DNA of 63,974 nt from the NCBI GenBank assembly GCA_948623715.1, contig CAPHDI010000003.1, positions 1 to 63,974 of the forward strand, written 5' to 3'. A program made the position numbers and the translations under genes. Below, piece by piece: positions 31,899 to 40,266 of the stretch. The notes under the pieces are model-generated. The model ran no database searches. It worked only from the letters and a program-made list of their open reading frames with translations, and had not been told where the DNA came from. The stretch's first letter is position 1; every line of letters starts with the position of its first letter. This stretch comes from an uncultured Candidatus Saccharibacteria bacterium. Its GTDB lineage: Bacteria > Patescibacteriota > Saccharimonadia > Saccharimonadales > Saccharimonadaceae.

Positions 31899-33389
31899 AT
31901 GGATCCAGATCCTAAGATGCAGGAAGGAACCACGCCGGACAATAATAATATTAACACCAACGTCCCGGCTACCGACCAGAATACTAATCCTAATCCGACA
32001 CCGGAATCGACTCCGGTCGCTGCGGCCGCTGTCAATTCAGCGAATCCTCTGAAGAAACATACTGGACTTATTGTTGCGATCGTCGCAGCCATTCTCATTA
32101 TGCTTGTCGGCGCTGGCATTGCGGTCTGGTATTTTGTCATTCATAGCAATCCTGACAAAGTTGCTTTCGACGCCATTAATGGTTTCTTGCATGAACATAG
32201 CGTGACAGTTACCGGCTCCGCTTACAATGAGCAAACTTATCATTCTTATCGCACCCGTAGCACTATCAGTCTCGATTCAAAGCGTGGCGCTACGAATCTC
32301 CCGGCTAGCTCCACGATCACCGCAGGCTTCGCTCAGTATGAAAATAACAGCGACGACCCAGAGGTAGACCTCGCACTTGAGCTTGGCTCGGTCGTTTTCT
32401 CAGACGGCGTCATCTATTTTCGCATCAATGATCTCATGGAGGCTGTAGATTCCGCCCTTGCATCTAGTGGACTCTCTCGTTCTCGTCTCGATGATTATGG
32501 TAAATTGCTCTACGGCATCGGCGAAAAGATTGATGGCGAATGGTGGCAGTTTTCTCTTCCAGATATCTTAGACCTCATTAGTGCGGATAATAGCGAGTCT
32601 TATTCATCTATTCGTAATGCCTACAATTGCGTTTTCGAAGCCGCAAGCGGCGATATTGCTGGCGAACTCGCTAGTATTTATAGCGAAAATCGCTTCATCG
32701 GAATTACTAAAGTCTCCCAGAGCGCTTTCGGCGATGTAAAGGCTACTAGTGGTAACTCGCTGTATGAATTGACCTTCGACTACGAAAAGATGGCCGACTT
32801 TATTAATTCATTGCCGAATTCTGACTATGCCAATAAACTTTATACTTGTTATAATAATTTTGTCGCTGCAGAAGATCTGGATGATTCTGGTTTTATCCCC
32901 CGCCGTATCTCTGCCGCTGATTTCGATAAGGTTTCCGCCGAGGATCTCGCCGGCAGCCGTAATACCGAGACCAATAATTATTATCTTGAAATTTCTAACT
33001 TTGACCATAAGCTAAAAAGCCTCTATGCCTACGAAAAGTCTGAGGACGAACAGACTGAGATTCATTTCTATTTCCAATATGAGCCGGTGACCATTTCCAC
33101 TCCTGAGAGTTACCGCCCGATCACTGAGCTTATCGAGGAAGTTTCCGTTGACGTAATCAAACTTTCCGCTGCTCAGCAGGGGATTGAGCTCATCTATGAT
33201 GAAGAAACTCAACTTCGGTATCTACCCGACGGCACACCGGTCGACCTAAATATCACCGGAATCTTTGGCTCGCTCGGGAGCACGACCCCAGACGGTGATA
33301 ATATTGATGATAGTTACGATGATCTCTGGAGTGATGACGACTTTTGGGATGAGGATCCTGACGATTCACCTTCCAGTGAGGAAGTATAA
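31899..33389 (+). CDS. Single-pass membrane protein with large extracellular domain
   Basis: The protein has 496 residues. A disordered Asn/Pro/Thr-rich cytoplasmic N-terminus (about 1-50) is followed by one membrane helix (about 56-80). A large alpha/beta extracellular domain (about 85-445) comes next, with an acidic Asp/Ser tail (DDSYDDLWSDDDFWDED). Family not recognised. A TATAAT (about 31873) and AAGGAGGG ribosome site precede the start. The ftsA-like gene begins 20 bp downstream, so the two are probably co-transcribed and this protein may act in division or envelope assembly. Confidence 0.8.
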   Translation: MDPDPKMQEGTTPDNNNINTNVPATDQNTNPNPTPESTPVAAAAVNSANPLKKHTGLIVAIVAAILIMLVGAGIAVWYFVIHSNPDKVAFDAINGFLHEHSVTVTGSAYNEQTYHSYRTRSTISLDSKRGATNLPASSTITAGFAQYENNSDDPEVDLALELGSVVFSDGVIYFRINDLMEAVDSALASSGLSRSRLDDYGKLLYGIGEKIDGEWWQFSLPDILDLISADNSESYSSIRNAYNCVFEAASGDIAGELASIYSENRFIGITKVSQSAFGDVKATSGNSLYELTFDYEKMADFINSLPNSDYANKLYTCYNNFVAAEDLDDSGFIPRRISAADFDKVSAEDLAGSRNTETNNYYLEISNFDHKLKSLYAYEKSEDEQTEIHFYFQYEPVTISTPESYRPITELIEEVSVDVIKLSAAQQGIELIYDEETQLRYLPDGTPVDLNITGIFGSLGSTTPDGDNIDDSYDDLWSDDDFWDEDPDDSPSSEEV

Positions 33390-33409
33390 ATAAGGAATAA
33401 GGTAAAAGT

Positions 33410-34768
33410 ATGGGCTTTTTCTCAAAGACAGTGAATGCGACTAAGGCGAAAGTCAAAGCAGCCGCCGAGGCTGTGAAGTCCACCGGCACGAATGACATCC
33501 CGCCGTCAGTCGAAGCGGAACTCAGCACGCGCCGCTCTAGCGACGACACAATTCTCGCTCTTGATATCGGCACCGAATACGTTAAGGCGCTCATCGCCAA
33601 ACAGACTAAGGGCGGCCCTCTCGAGATCATCGGCGTCGGCAAGGCTCACCAGGATAGCAGTAATATGTATGCCGGCGCTATCGCCGACATTCCCGCTGTC
33701 GCTAGTGTCTGTGAGCGTGCTCTCAGCCAAGCCGAGAAAGTAGCCGGCGTCACTAGCAAGCTTGCTGTCGTCGGTATCGCCGGTGAGCTGATCAAGGGCA
33801 ATACCTCTACTGTCCGCTATCGCCGCAAGAGCGGCAATAAGCCTCTCACTGAGCAGGAAATGTCCCTCATCATCAAACGCGTCCAAGACCGCGCTGGCGA
33901 GCAGGCTCGCAAGGAAATCGCCGACGAGACGAATAATCCTAATGTCGAAGTTCGTCTGATCAATTCCGCCATTGTCAGCATTACGATCGACGGATACAAG
34001 ATTTCCAATCCGATCGGCTTCAAGGGCACTGACGTAGTCATCCAGTTCTACACCGCTTTCGCTCCGCTCGTCCACATTTCCGCTATCGAGAAAGTCTGCG
34101 CCGAGCTTTCGCTTGACCTGCTCGCCGTTGCTGTCGAGCCTTTCGCGGTTTGTCGTGCCTGCCTTGGCGATGATCTCGATGGTAATCTCTCTGCTATTGT
34201 TATGGATATCGGTGGCGGCACGACTGACATCGCCGTAATTGATGATGGTGGCGTCGAGGGTACGAAGATGTTCGGCATCGGCGGACGTAGCTTTACGCAT
34301 CAGATCGCCGAAGCACTTGACGTCGATTTCGATACCGCCGAGAAGTACAAGCTCAGTATTAATAACCCTACCAAAGTCCCTGCTGACATGCGTGATAAGA
34401 TGGCTCTCGCCGTCCAGCGCAATCTCGCCGTCTGGCTTAGTGGCGTTCAGATCACCCTCGAAGATTTCCAGCTCAGTGAAATGCTTCCGAACAAGATCTT
34501 CCTCTGCGGCGGTGGCGCTGGTCTCAGCGAGCTTCAAGATGTCCTCAGCACGACTGATTGGTTTAAGGAGCTACCTTTCGCTCGTCGTCCGGTCATTCAT
34601 CTTGTCAATTCTAGCGACATCCCCGGCATCGAGAATAAGACTAGCACCGTCCTCGACCATTCCTATGTCACGGCGCTTGGTCTTCTCCGCGTAGCGCTCG
34701 ATACGCTCGTCGGCGCTCCTGACGAGGGTGGCGTCCGGGGTAAACTCGCCAAACTTCTCCAGAATTAA
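33410..34768 (+). CDS. FtsA/PilM-like actin-family ATPase
   Basis: The protein has 452 residues. Actin-fold phosphate loops are TILALDIGTEYVKALIA (about 45-60) and AIVMDIGGGTTDIAVID (about 263-280); the adenosine loop is FLCGGGAGLSELQD (about 365-378). An SHS2-type domain lies between the two halves, as in FtsA and PilM. A variable N-terminus of about 40 residues precedes the fold and a short Lys/Leu-rich C-terminus (GKLAKLLQN) could be the membrane-binding amphipathic helix of FtsA. No ftsZ or pil gene is in the window, so FtsA versus PilM cannot be decided here. It probably shares an operon with the upstream membrane protein. Confidence 0.85.
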   Translation: MGFFSKTVNATKAKVKAAAEAVKSTGTNDIPPSVEAELSTRRSSDDTILALDIGTEYVKALIAKQTKGGPLEIIGVGKAHQDSSNMYAGAIADIPAVASVCERALSQAEKVAGVTSKLAVVGIAGELIKGNTSTVRYRRKSGNKPLTEQEMSLIIKRVQDRAGEQARKEIADETNNPNVEVRLINSAIVSITIDGYKISNPIGFKGTDVVIQFYTAFAPLVHISAIEKVCAELSLDLLAVAVEPFAVCRACLGDDLDGNLSAIVMDIGGGTTDIAVIDDGGVEGTKMFGIGGRSFTHQIAEALDVDFDTAEKYKLSINNPTKVPADMRDKMALAVQRNLAVWLSGVQITLEDFQLSEMLPNKIFLCGGGAGLSELQDVLSTTDWFKELPFARRPVIHLVNSSDIPGIENKTSTVLDHSYVTALGLLRVALDTLVGAPDEGGVRGKLAKLLQN

Positions 34769-34799
34769 AAACTTTCCTCACAAAACGTAAAAACTATGC

Positions 34800-34989
34800 T
34801 ACAATAGGACTGTCTAGTTCTGTATGATTCGTTTTGTTACGTATCGCTTGTTGAGTGCTTGAAACGGCACCGCAGGCGACACCGCATTCAACATCGATTA
34901 CGGCATCGTACAGGACTAGACACCCTCTGCGGTGTCGTTTTTATAGCTAAACCTCTGAGGGTGATAACAATACGCCAAAGGAGGGCATA
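34800..34989 (+). promoter_or_regulatory. Pseudoknot-type structured leader C with promoter
   Basis: TACAAT (34800-34805), 6 nt, then G34812. Outer stem GTCTAGTTCTGTATGAT (34812-34828) with ATCGTACAGGACTAGAC (34905-34921), 17 bp. Inner stem TGTTGAGTGC/GCATTCAACA. Loop strand ACGGCACCGCAG (34864-34875) pairs with CTGCGGTGTCGT (34927-34938), followed by TTTTT. Compared with leader B (GTGAG/CTCGC), the pairing is kept by compensatory change (GCAG/CTGC). GAGGGTG further downstream can pair with CACCCTC at the hairpin end. Confidence 0.85.
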
Positions 34990-36303
34990 ATGCTAAAAAT
35001 AAAGAAAACTAAACCTTATCAACATTATAGTTCTGTACATATAATAATATGTACTATAGCTCTTATTTGTAGCATTGTCCCAACTTTGGCGTTATTAACT
35101 TATTATAATGCTGATAAAACTTATGCTGTTGGTGCCGATATTACTAGTATTAGTACTATGCAAGAGATGAAACCTTACATTTGCGATAATACAGAAGTTG
35201 GTACTAGTCATACTTTAACCGACATTCGTGATAATTCTACCTATACCGTCGCCAAACTTTCCGATGGCAAATGTTGGATGACGCAAAACTTACGTATTGT
35301 TGATAAAGAAATCACTCCTGAAGACTCTGATATCGCAGAAAACTTTACCATTCCAGCTTCCGCGGGCTGGACTGATAAAACTTATACAGCGCCTCACGCA
35401 TACTATCAGGACGACGTTGACTATGGCGCCTACTACAACTGGTACACTGCGACCGCCGGCACTGGCACAGGAGCGCTCGCTAAGGGCGACGCTAAATCCA
35501 GTATTTGTCCAAAGGGATGGCGATTGCCAAAAGGTGAAAGCAGCGGTGAATATCAGGCTCTGTACAATAAAGGTAAATCTAGCTGGACTACTAATAGCGG
35601 TAAGAATGGTTACTGGCTTGGCGGCACAGGCGCTGCTGCAGGTGGAGCTTTCTTTCCGGCTGCTGGCGCCATGAATACTAATGGTGGGTCACTTAGTAGT
35701 GTGAGTACTCACGGAATCTATTGGTCTAGCACTGCTGAAAGCAGCTACTACTCATACCGCCTTCGTTTTGATAACGCTCAAGTCAATCCAGCGGATTATG
35801 TCGTTAAGTACGAAGGTCAATCTGTCCGTTGCATCGCCGAAAGTTGGCCATCAAAAGACGTTGACGTAATTGCAGTAGTCGTCCCGCCCGTCATTAGTAT
35901 CGATGCTACTTCCGGTATGAAAGAAGAAGTAGATCCAAATAAGATAACTACAGGAACTATTAGTGCAACAGTATCTGCTAATACAACTTATACTGTACAA
36001 CTAAGTGCTAATAAAACATCACTTACTAATTCTCAAAACCCAGAAGAGACAGAAATAACTAATACTAACTCCATCTCAGCCTCCTCCAACGTTCAAGCTA
36101 AGACTAATGCTTGGGGCATCCTAAACCAAGACAACTCTACCTATTCTGCTATCACTTCCACACCAACAGTTTACTATAATACTGAATCAACAAATGAAGA
36201 CTCTTCCAGAACTCATACCTTCATCCTCGGCGTTTCCGTCTCCCCTACTCTCCCTGCTGGAGAATACTCCACTACCGTTACTATTACCGCAGTGAATAAT
36301 TAA
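34990..36303 (+). CDS. FISUMP-domain secreted protein, paralog 2
   Basis: The protein has 437 residues with the same architecture as paralog 1: basic N-terminus, hydrophobic segment (about 16-34), FISUMP core and beta-rich C-terminal domain. Core landmarks are KCWMTQNLRI, GAYYNWYTATAG, ICPKGWRLPK, GIYWSST and SVRCIA. The first 13 codons and the preceding leader are identical to paralog 1, but the next segment (QHYSSVHIIICTIALIC) instead matches paralog 4. From 35974 to 36050 the DNA is identical to paralog 5 over 77 nt, while upstream of that point paralog 5 resembles paralog 3. This shows segmental exchange. The stop codon abuts the terminator of a convergent gene. Confidence 0.9.
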   Translation: MLKIKKTKPYQHYSSVHIIICTIALICSIVPTLALLTYYNADKTYAVGADITSISTMQEMKPYICDNTEVGTSHTLTDIRDNSTYTVAKLSDGKCWMTQNLRIVDKEITPEDSDIAENFTIPASAGWTDKTYTAPHAYYQDDVDYGAYYNWYTATAGTGTGALAKGDAKSSICPKGWRLPKGESSGEYQALYNKGKSSWTTNSGKNGYWLGGTGAAAGGAFFPAAGAMNTNGGSLSSVSTHGIYWSSTAESSYYSYRLRFDNAQVNPADYVVKYEGQSVRCIAESWPSKDVDVIAVVVPPVISIDATSGMKEEVDPNKITTGTISATVSANTTYTVQLSANKTSLTNSQNPEETEITNTNSISASSNVQAKTNAWGILNQDNSTYSAITSTPTVYYNTESTNEDSSRTHTFILGVSVSPTLPAGEYSTTVTITAVNN

Positions 36304-36330
36304 AAAAAACTCCCCGCCTCTCGGCGGGGA
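36302..36330 (-). terminator. Intrinsic terminator of the 36356 gene (minus)
   Basis: On the minus strand TCCCCGCC, a short loop and GGCGGGGA are followed by GTTTTTTTT. The T-run overlaps the stop codon of convergent paralog 2. Confidence 0.9.
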
Positions 36331-36355
36331 ACTGTGTCAAAACGACGCAGATTTT

Positions 36356-36907
36356 TCAGAAGGACTCGGTCAGCAGGATCTCCGTCTGATGGTCAATTCC
36401 ATGGTTAGGCGAAAGCACCATCGTCTTCTTCGGTAGCAGCAATCCATTGCTACGCACGGCCTGCTCAAGGACGCGATAACGGTGCTCATGCTCGACCTTT
36501 TCAGTATAACGGTGCTGGATCTTCGCGCCGCTCAGTCCCACCGTCTCCATTTGCAGCTCCATCGGGCCGCAGTTACTCTTCGTCCGGAACTCTTCCAGCA
36601 CCAGTGTCTTGGTATCGACGAACTGGAACCGGATGCCATGCCCGTTGACTGAGACCGCATGGAGACTCCAGGGCTCAAAGCTCCCCGACAGCGCATAGAT
36701 AATGTTTTCGGATAGAGCGGTGTCGTGGTGCTTGGGCGACGCCATGGGCACGAAAGCCTCTCGCCCCGGCGATGTCCGGATTGTCAGCTTCACTGGTTGG
36801 CAGGCCGCCAGATACTCCGGCGTAATGGCTGCGTCATCAGTTTTTCGGGAATGATTGGAAATCACGAAATCCCCGACCAGAATGACCCTCTGCGGAAATT
36901 CATACAC
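36356..36907 (-). CDS. Orphan protein of unknown function
   Basis: The protein has 183 residues, soluble, with no recognised family. GTG 36907 was taken as start because GAGGGGG lies 8 nt upstream; a longer frame would begin at the -35 region of its own promoter. The sequence alternates short beta strands (YEFPQRVILVGDFVIS, GIRFQFVDTKTLVLEEF, GPMELQMETV). It is another single-gene unit with a TTGACT-17-TGTGCTATAATGG promoter (36982-36954) and a strong terminator. Confidence 0.7.
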   Translation of the reverse strand: MYEFPQRVILVGDFVISNHSRKTDDAAITPEYLAACQPVKLTIRTSPGREAFVPMASPKHHDTALSENIIYALSGSFEPWSLHAVSVNGHGIRFQFVDTKTLVLEEFRTKSNCGPMELQMETVGLSGAKIQHRYTEKVEHEHRYRVLEQAVRSNGLLLPKKTMVLSPNHGIDHQTEILLTESF

Positions 36908-36953
36908 AGGTACAACCCCCTCGTTTTGATTATGAACCGAAGTCCATAATACC

Positions 36954-36982
36954 ATTATAGCACACTTTACCAAAAAAGTCAA
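36954..36982 (-). promoter_or_regulatory. Promoter of the 36356 gene (minus)
   Basis: Minus strand TTGACT (36982-36977), 17 bp spacer, TATAAT (36959-36954) in TGTGCTATAATGG context. Confidence 0.8.
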
Positions 36983-36993
36983 TAGTCATCGAC

Positions 36994-37698
36994 TTACAAC
37001 TTTGGAATCTCTGTATATTCTCCAAGTTTCAGGTCAGTAAGCTGATACGGCCCGAATTGTACTCGGTGCAACTTCTCGACCGCATAGCCTAGAGCCCCGA
37101 AAGTCCTCCGGATCTGCCGATTCCGCCCCTCTCCGAGGTAAACTCGCCATGATTTTCGGTCTTCGCTCATCTTCTCCAGCCCCATTTTCGACACGCCGTC
37201 ACCGATTTCGATTCCGAAGTCAGAAATCTCTTGCTGATGTAGCGGCTCCAGTGCATGGTCTAGCGTAACCTCATAGATTTTCGTCTTCTGAAACTTCGGA
37301 TGCGTCATTCGAAAAGCAAAATCCCCATCATTCGTCAGCAGGATTAATCCCGAGGACTCCTTATCTAGTCTCCCCACCGTCTTCAAGGCGCGATATCCTT
37401 CCGGCAAAATCTCATAAATCGTCGGCGTATCATCCTGACTGCGCCGCGAACAGACATAACCAACCGGCTTGTTTAATGCCAGATATGTATAAGTCGTCTC
37501 CGGCTTGACTACCTTGCCGTCGCAAACGACCTCATCCTGCGAGAGTATCGCAAGCTCCACTCGCTGCCCCAATACGGCCTTCGCGCCATTCACGCTCACT
37601 CGCCCCGCCGCAATCAAATCATCTGCTTGCCTTCGCGACAAACCTAACTGCTCCGCAAGAAACTTACTCAGTCGGACTGATTTTACTTCTTCTGTCAT
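36994..37698 (-). CDS. rluB: 16S/23S rRNA pseudouridine synthase (RsuA/RluB type)
   Basis: The protein has 234 residues. An N-terminal S4 RNA-binding domain (VRLSKFLAEQLGLSRRQADD) precedes the catalytic domain with GRLDKESSGLILLTNDG, where D112 is the nucleophile. The tail GEGRNRQIRRTFGALG is typical of the RsuA/RluB/E/F group. The exact rRNA site cannot be read from sequence; RluB (23S) is more common in small genomes. It follows the response regulator by 28 bp and is probably co-transcribed with the two-component genes. Confidence 0.9.
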   Translation of the reverse strand: MTEEVKSVRLSKFLAEQLGLSRRQADDLIAAGRVSVNGAKAVLGQRVELAILSQDEVVCDGKVVKPETTYTYLALNKPVGYVCSRRSQDDTPTIYEILPEGYRALKTVGRLDKESSGLILLTNDGDFAFRMTHPKFQKTKIYEVTLDHALEPLHQQEISDFGIEIGDGVSKMGLEKMSEDRKSWRVYLGEGRNRQIRRTFGALGYAVEKLHRVQFGPYQLTDLKLGEYTEIPKL

Positions 37699-37726
37699 TA
37701 TCTATTTAATATACCATAGTTTTGTC

Positions 37727-38473
37727 TTAAACCTGCGGATTAACTGGTGGCATAATCGAATCTGGTACGCCAGCCGACTGCTCGGTCGGTGCGATCGGTG
37801 GCATAGCCGTATCCGGTACGGTCTGTGTTTCTGGCGCGACCGGTGGCATTTGCTGGTAAGCTTCCGGGGCCGGAGCCTGCATTTCCGGCTGTGCTGCTTG
37901 CGTCTCCGATGCGGGCTGATATTCTGGTGCTGGTTGCTGGTATTCCGCTGGTTGTTGGTATGTTTCCATCGGCGAAGCCGGCTGTGCATATGCATCTGCT
38001 TGTGGCACCGGCTGCTGATACACTTCCGTCTGCGGAATCGGCTGCGGCTCCATACCTACTCCTGGCGCATCGGGTGCGTCAGTATTGATTACTCCGTCGG
38101 TCGAGCGATCCCCCAATACATCATGCACGGTATTTACTACGTCTTCGATTCCGACCTGCGACTTCACTAGATACCGATCTGCACCTAGTCCCTCACCACG
38201 CTCGCGCTGGTCTTCTGAAGATAGCGCCGTCATCATAATCACCCGAATATTCGCCGTCTCTGGCGTCGAGCGCAAGATGTCCAGCATATCGAAGCCCGAG
38301 ATCTTCGGCATCATTACGTCAGAAATAATCAAGTCTGGCCGCTCGCGCACCGCTACGGCAAGCGCCTCTTCGCCGTCATGCGCCGAAACCACCGCGTAGT
38401 CCTCTGCTGTCAGCCGAATCGCATAAATCTCGCGCAAACTGTCGTCGTCTTCTACAATCATCACCTTACTCAT
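37727..38473 (-). CDS. Response regulator, receiver domain plus Pro/Gln-rich tail
   Basis: The protein has 248 residues. The receiver domain (1-125) has the acidic cluster VEDDD (about 8-11), phospho-acceptor Asp in PDLIISDVMMP (about D52) and Lys in YLVKS. There is no DNA-binding output domain. The second half is a low-complexity Pro/Gln/Ala tail with repeats such as YQQP and MPP. It could work as a single-domain shuttle or through protein-protein contact. It is preceded by an AAGGAG ribosome site and lies 13 bp after the histidine kinase gene, its likely partner. Confidence 0.9.
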   Translation of the reverse strand: MSKVMIVEDDDSLREIYAIRLTAEDYAVVSAHDGEEALAVAVRERPDLIISDVMMPKISGFDMLDILRSTPETANIRVIMMTALSSEDQRERGEGLGADRYLVKSQVGIEDVVNTVHDVLGDRSTDGVINTDAPDAPGVGMEPQPIPQTEVYQQPVPQADAYAQPASPMETYQQPAEYQQPAPEYQPASETQAAQPEMQAPAPEAYQQMPPVAPETQTVPDTAMPPIAPTEQSAGVPDSIMPPVNPQV

Positions 38474-38485
38474 ATCGATACTCCT

Positions 38486-40111
38486 TTATTGATTATTAAT
38501 TGGCTGATTAGGGCTACTAGGTTGAAGTGGGCTCGGCGGCGCTGGAGGCTGTAACGTTGGTCCCTTGCGTGCGAAGATTTGTGGCTCTTCCTCCGGCGTA
38601 GCATCTCCATCATCTGCTGACTCTGGCGGTAATGCCATGCCATGAGTGCTAATCATCGACGAAGTCGTAGTCGTCGTCATCGGCGTAACCGTCGCTGGTC
38701 TCTGGATCTGCGGAGCTGCCGGCGCTACTGAATTCGCAGTCGGCTGGACCTCCGCTGCGGCCGGCTCAGTCGCCGCCATCTGCTGAACTTGAGGGACTGC
38801 TTGTGGTACGACCGTCTGCGGCTGGACGATCTTCGCTGTCGACGCACCAGTTACCGTTCGCGACACTCCCGCGGCTGGGATTTTCGGCTCGGCCGTCCCC
38901 ACTACTGGCGCCACGAATGGCGTTCGCATCATTTTCTCATTACCGTAAGCGATTCGCATCTTCTCGTATTCCGATTCCGAAATTCGCGGCAGGGAAACAT
39001 AGAATATCGATCCGTGTCCATAATCACTCTCTGCCCAGACGCGGCCGCCCATATTTTCTGCGCGCTGCTTCACAAGATACAAGCCTAACCCAGTCCCGCC
39101 GATTTCCCGCGTCTGCCGGTTATCTACTCGGTAGAACTTCTGGAAAATATGCCCGAGATCCTCCGCCGGAATTCCGATCCCATTGTCCGCCACCGAAATA
39201 ATCACCTTGTCCCCGTCACCTTTCACGTTGACCTTAATTTCTCCCCCCTCTGGCGTATATTTAATCGCATTCCCGACTAAGTTATCGACGATCTCGTGAA
39301 GAAAATCATAATCCACTGCCATGTAGATTTTCTGCGTCAGACGCTTCTTATCGGTGTATTTGCTTTCTCCGAAAATATACCGAATATTTTTCTGTTGCAT
39401 TGTCTCGGCTTGCTCATTCGCTATATATGATACTGCCTCTACCGCATCAACCGGAACCAGGTGCGCATCCGCGCGATTATCATCTAGTTTTGTCACGTCT
39501 AGTAAATCTTTAAATAGATGGCCGAGATGCTGGCTCGCTGAATGCGCCGCTTCTAGATATTTCTTCGCCCGCTCGTCGATCGTCGCCGTCTGCGGATTTA
39601 GGCAGAGCCCGAGATACCCCTCGATCGAAGCCACTGGTGTCCGCATCTCGTGGCTCGCCGTCGAGATAAACTCTGCCTGCTCCTTCTCCTCGGCTAATTC
39701 CTTCGTAATGTCGCGAAAAGTTACGATCCGGTCTGCCCGCTGATCGCCCGTCGGAATTAACGATAAGTCTATCGCAATTTTCCGTTCTCCCTGTGCCGCG
39801 ACCAGAATATATTGCCGCGTATGTAGAGATTGATTGAGATGGATCGCTGTATATAACGTACTCTGGTTCGGGTCGACCGGTTTTTCCTTATCATCTTCAA
39901 GGTGGATGATTAGCTGATAATCCAGTCCAGTCAGATTATCAGGGTCGTTATAACCAGTCATCGCCGCCGCTGCTGGGTTGGCGAATTTAATCATACCATT
40001 TTCATCCACAACCAATACCGCTTCCGCGATAAAATCTAGCGACCTTAACGCCAGCGCCGCCGCATCATCAGCCGATAATTTCGAACGTTTTTTCTTCCTA
40101 AATAAACCCAT
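38486..40111 (-). CDS. Cytoplasmic PAS sensor histidine kinase
   Basis: The protein has 541 residues with no membrane segment. A PAS domain (about 25-135: IAEAVLVVDENGMIKFANPAA) is followed by a HisKA domain with phospho-acceptor His in STASHEMRTPV (H154). A HATPase_c domain (about 255-385) has N-box ELVGNAIKYTPEGG-like, DNGIGIP and GTGLGLYLVK motifs. The last 140 residues are Pro/Ala/Gln-rich and disordered, like the tail of its response regulator. It starts at ATG 40111; an in-frame ATG at 40120 is possible. It would sense a cytoplasmic signal and pass phosphate to the product of the next gene. Confidence 0.92.
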   Translation of the reverse strand: MGLFRKKKRSKLSADDAAALALRSLDFIAEAVLVVDENGMIKFANPAAAAMTGYNDPDNLTGLDYQLIIHLEDDKEKPVDPNQSTLYTAIHLNQSLHTRQYILVAAQGERKIAIDLSLIPTGDQRADRIVTFRDITKELAEEKEQAEFISTASHEMRTPVASIEGYLGLCLNPQTATIDERAKKYLEAAHSASQHLGHLFKDLLDVTKLDDNRADAHLVPVDAVEAVSYIANEQAETMQQKNIRYIFGESKYTDKKRLTQKIYMAVDYDFLHEIVDNLVGNAIKYTPEGGEIKVNVKGDGDKVIISVADNGIGIPAEDLGHIFQKFYRVDNRQTREIGGTGLGLYLVKQRAENMGGRVWAESDYGHGSIFYVSLPRISESEYEKMRIAYGNEKMMRTPFVAPVVGTAEPKIPAAGVSRTVTGASTAKIVQPQTVVPQAVPQVQQMAATEPAAAEVQPTANSVAPAAPQIQRPATVTPMTTTTTSSMISTHGMALPPESADDGDATPEEEPQIFARKGPTLQPPAPPSPLQPSSPNQPINNQ

Positions 40112-40147
40112 TTCCCTCATTTTAACATAAGCTCGCTAAAATGTGAG

Positions 40148-40215
40148 AAAAATGTTAATTTTAAATCCCGCTACGTAAATGGCTTTTACGGACATGAAGA
40201 CTTGGTCTAGTCCTA
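40148..40215 (+). repeat. Partial copy of the GGACATRAAGACTTGG repeat
   Basis: GGACATGAAGACTTGG at about 40190, preceded by the hairpin CGTAAA-TGGC-TTTTACG. The same word occurs in the element at 14576-14743 in a similar setting. The closing outer arm is not found here, so the copy is partial. Confidence 0.4.
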
Positions 40216-40266
40216 ATTTTGCGATTTTTACCACAAGCGCAGAAAACTATGTTATATTAGGTTTAT

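Noticed and set aside
34769..34989. Leaders as classical T-box or known metabolite riboswitches
   Set aside because: No T-box motif, specifier loop or recognisable aptamer core (TPP, SAM, FMN, cobalamin, preQ1) was seen; only the loop-tail pairing is shared.
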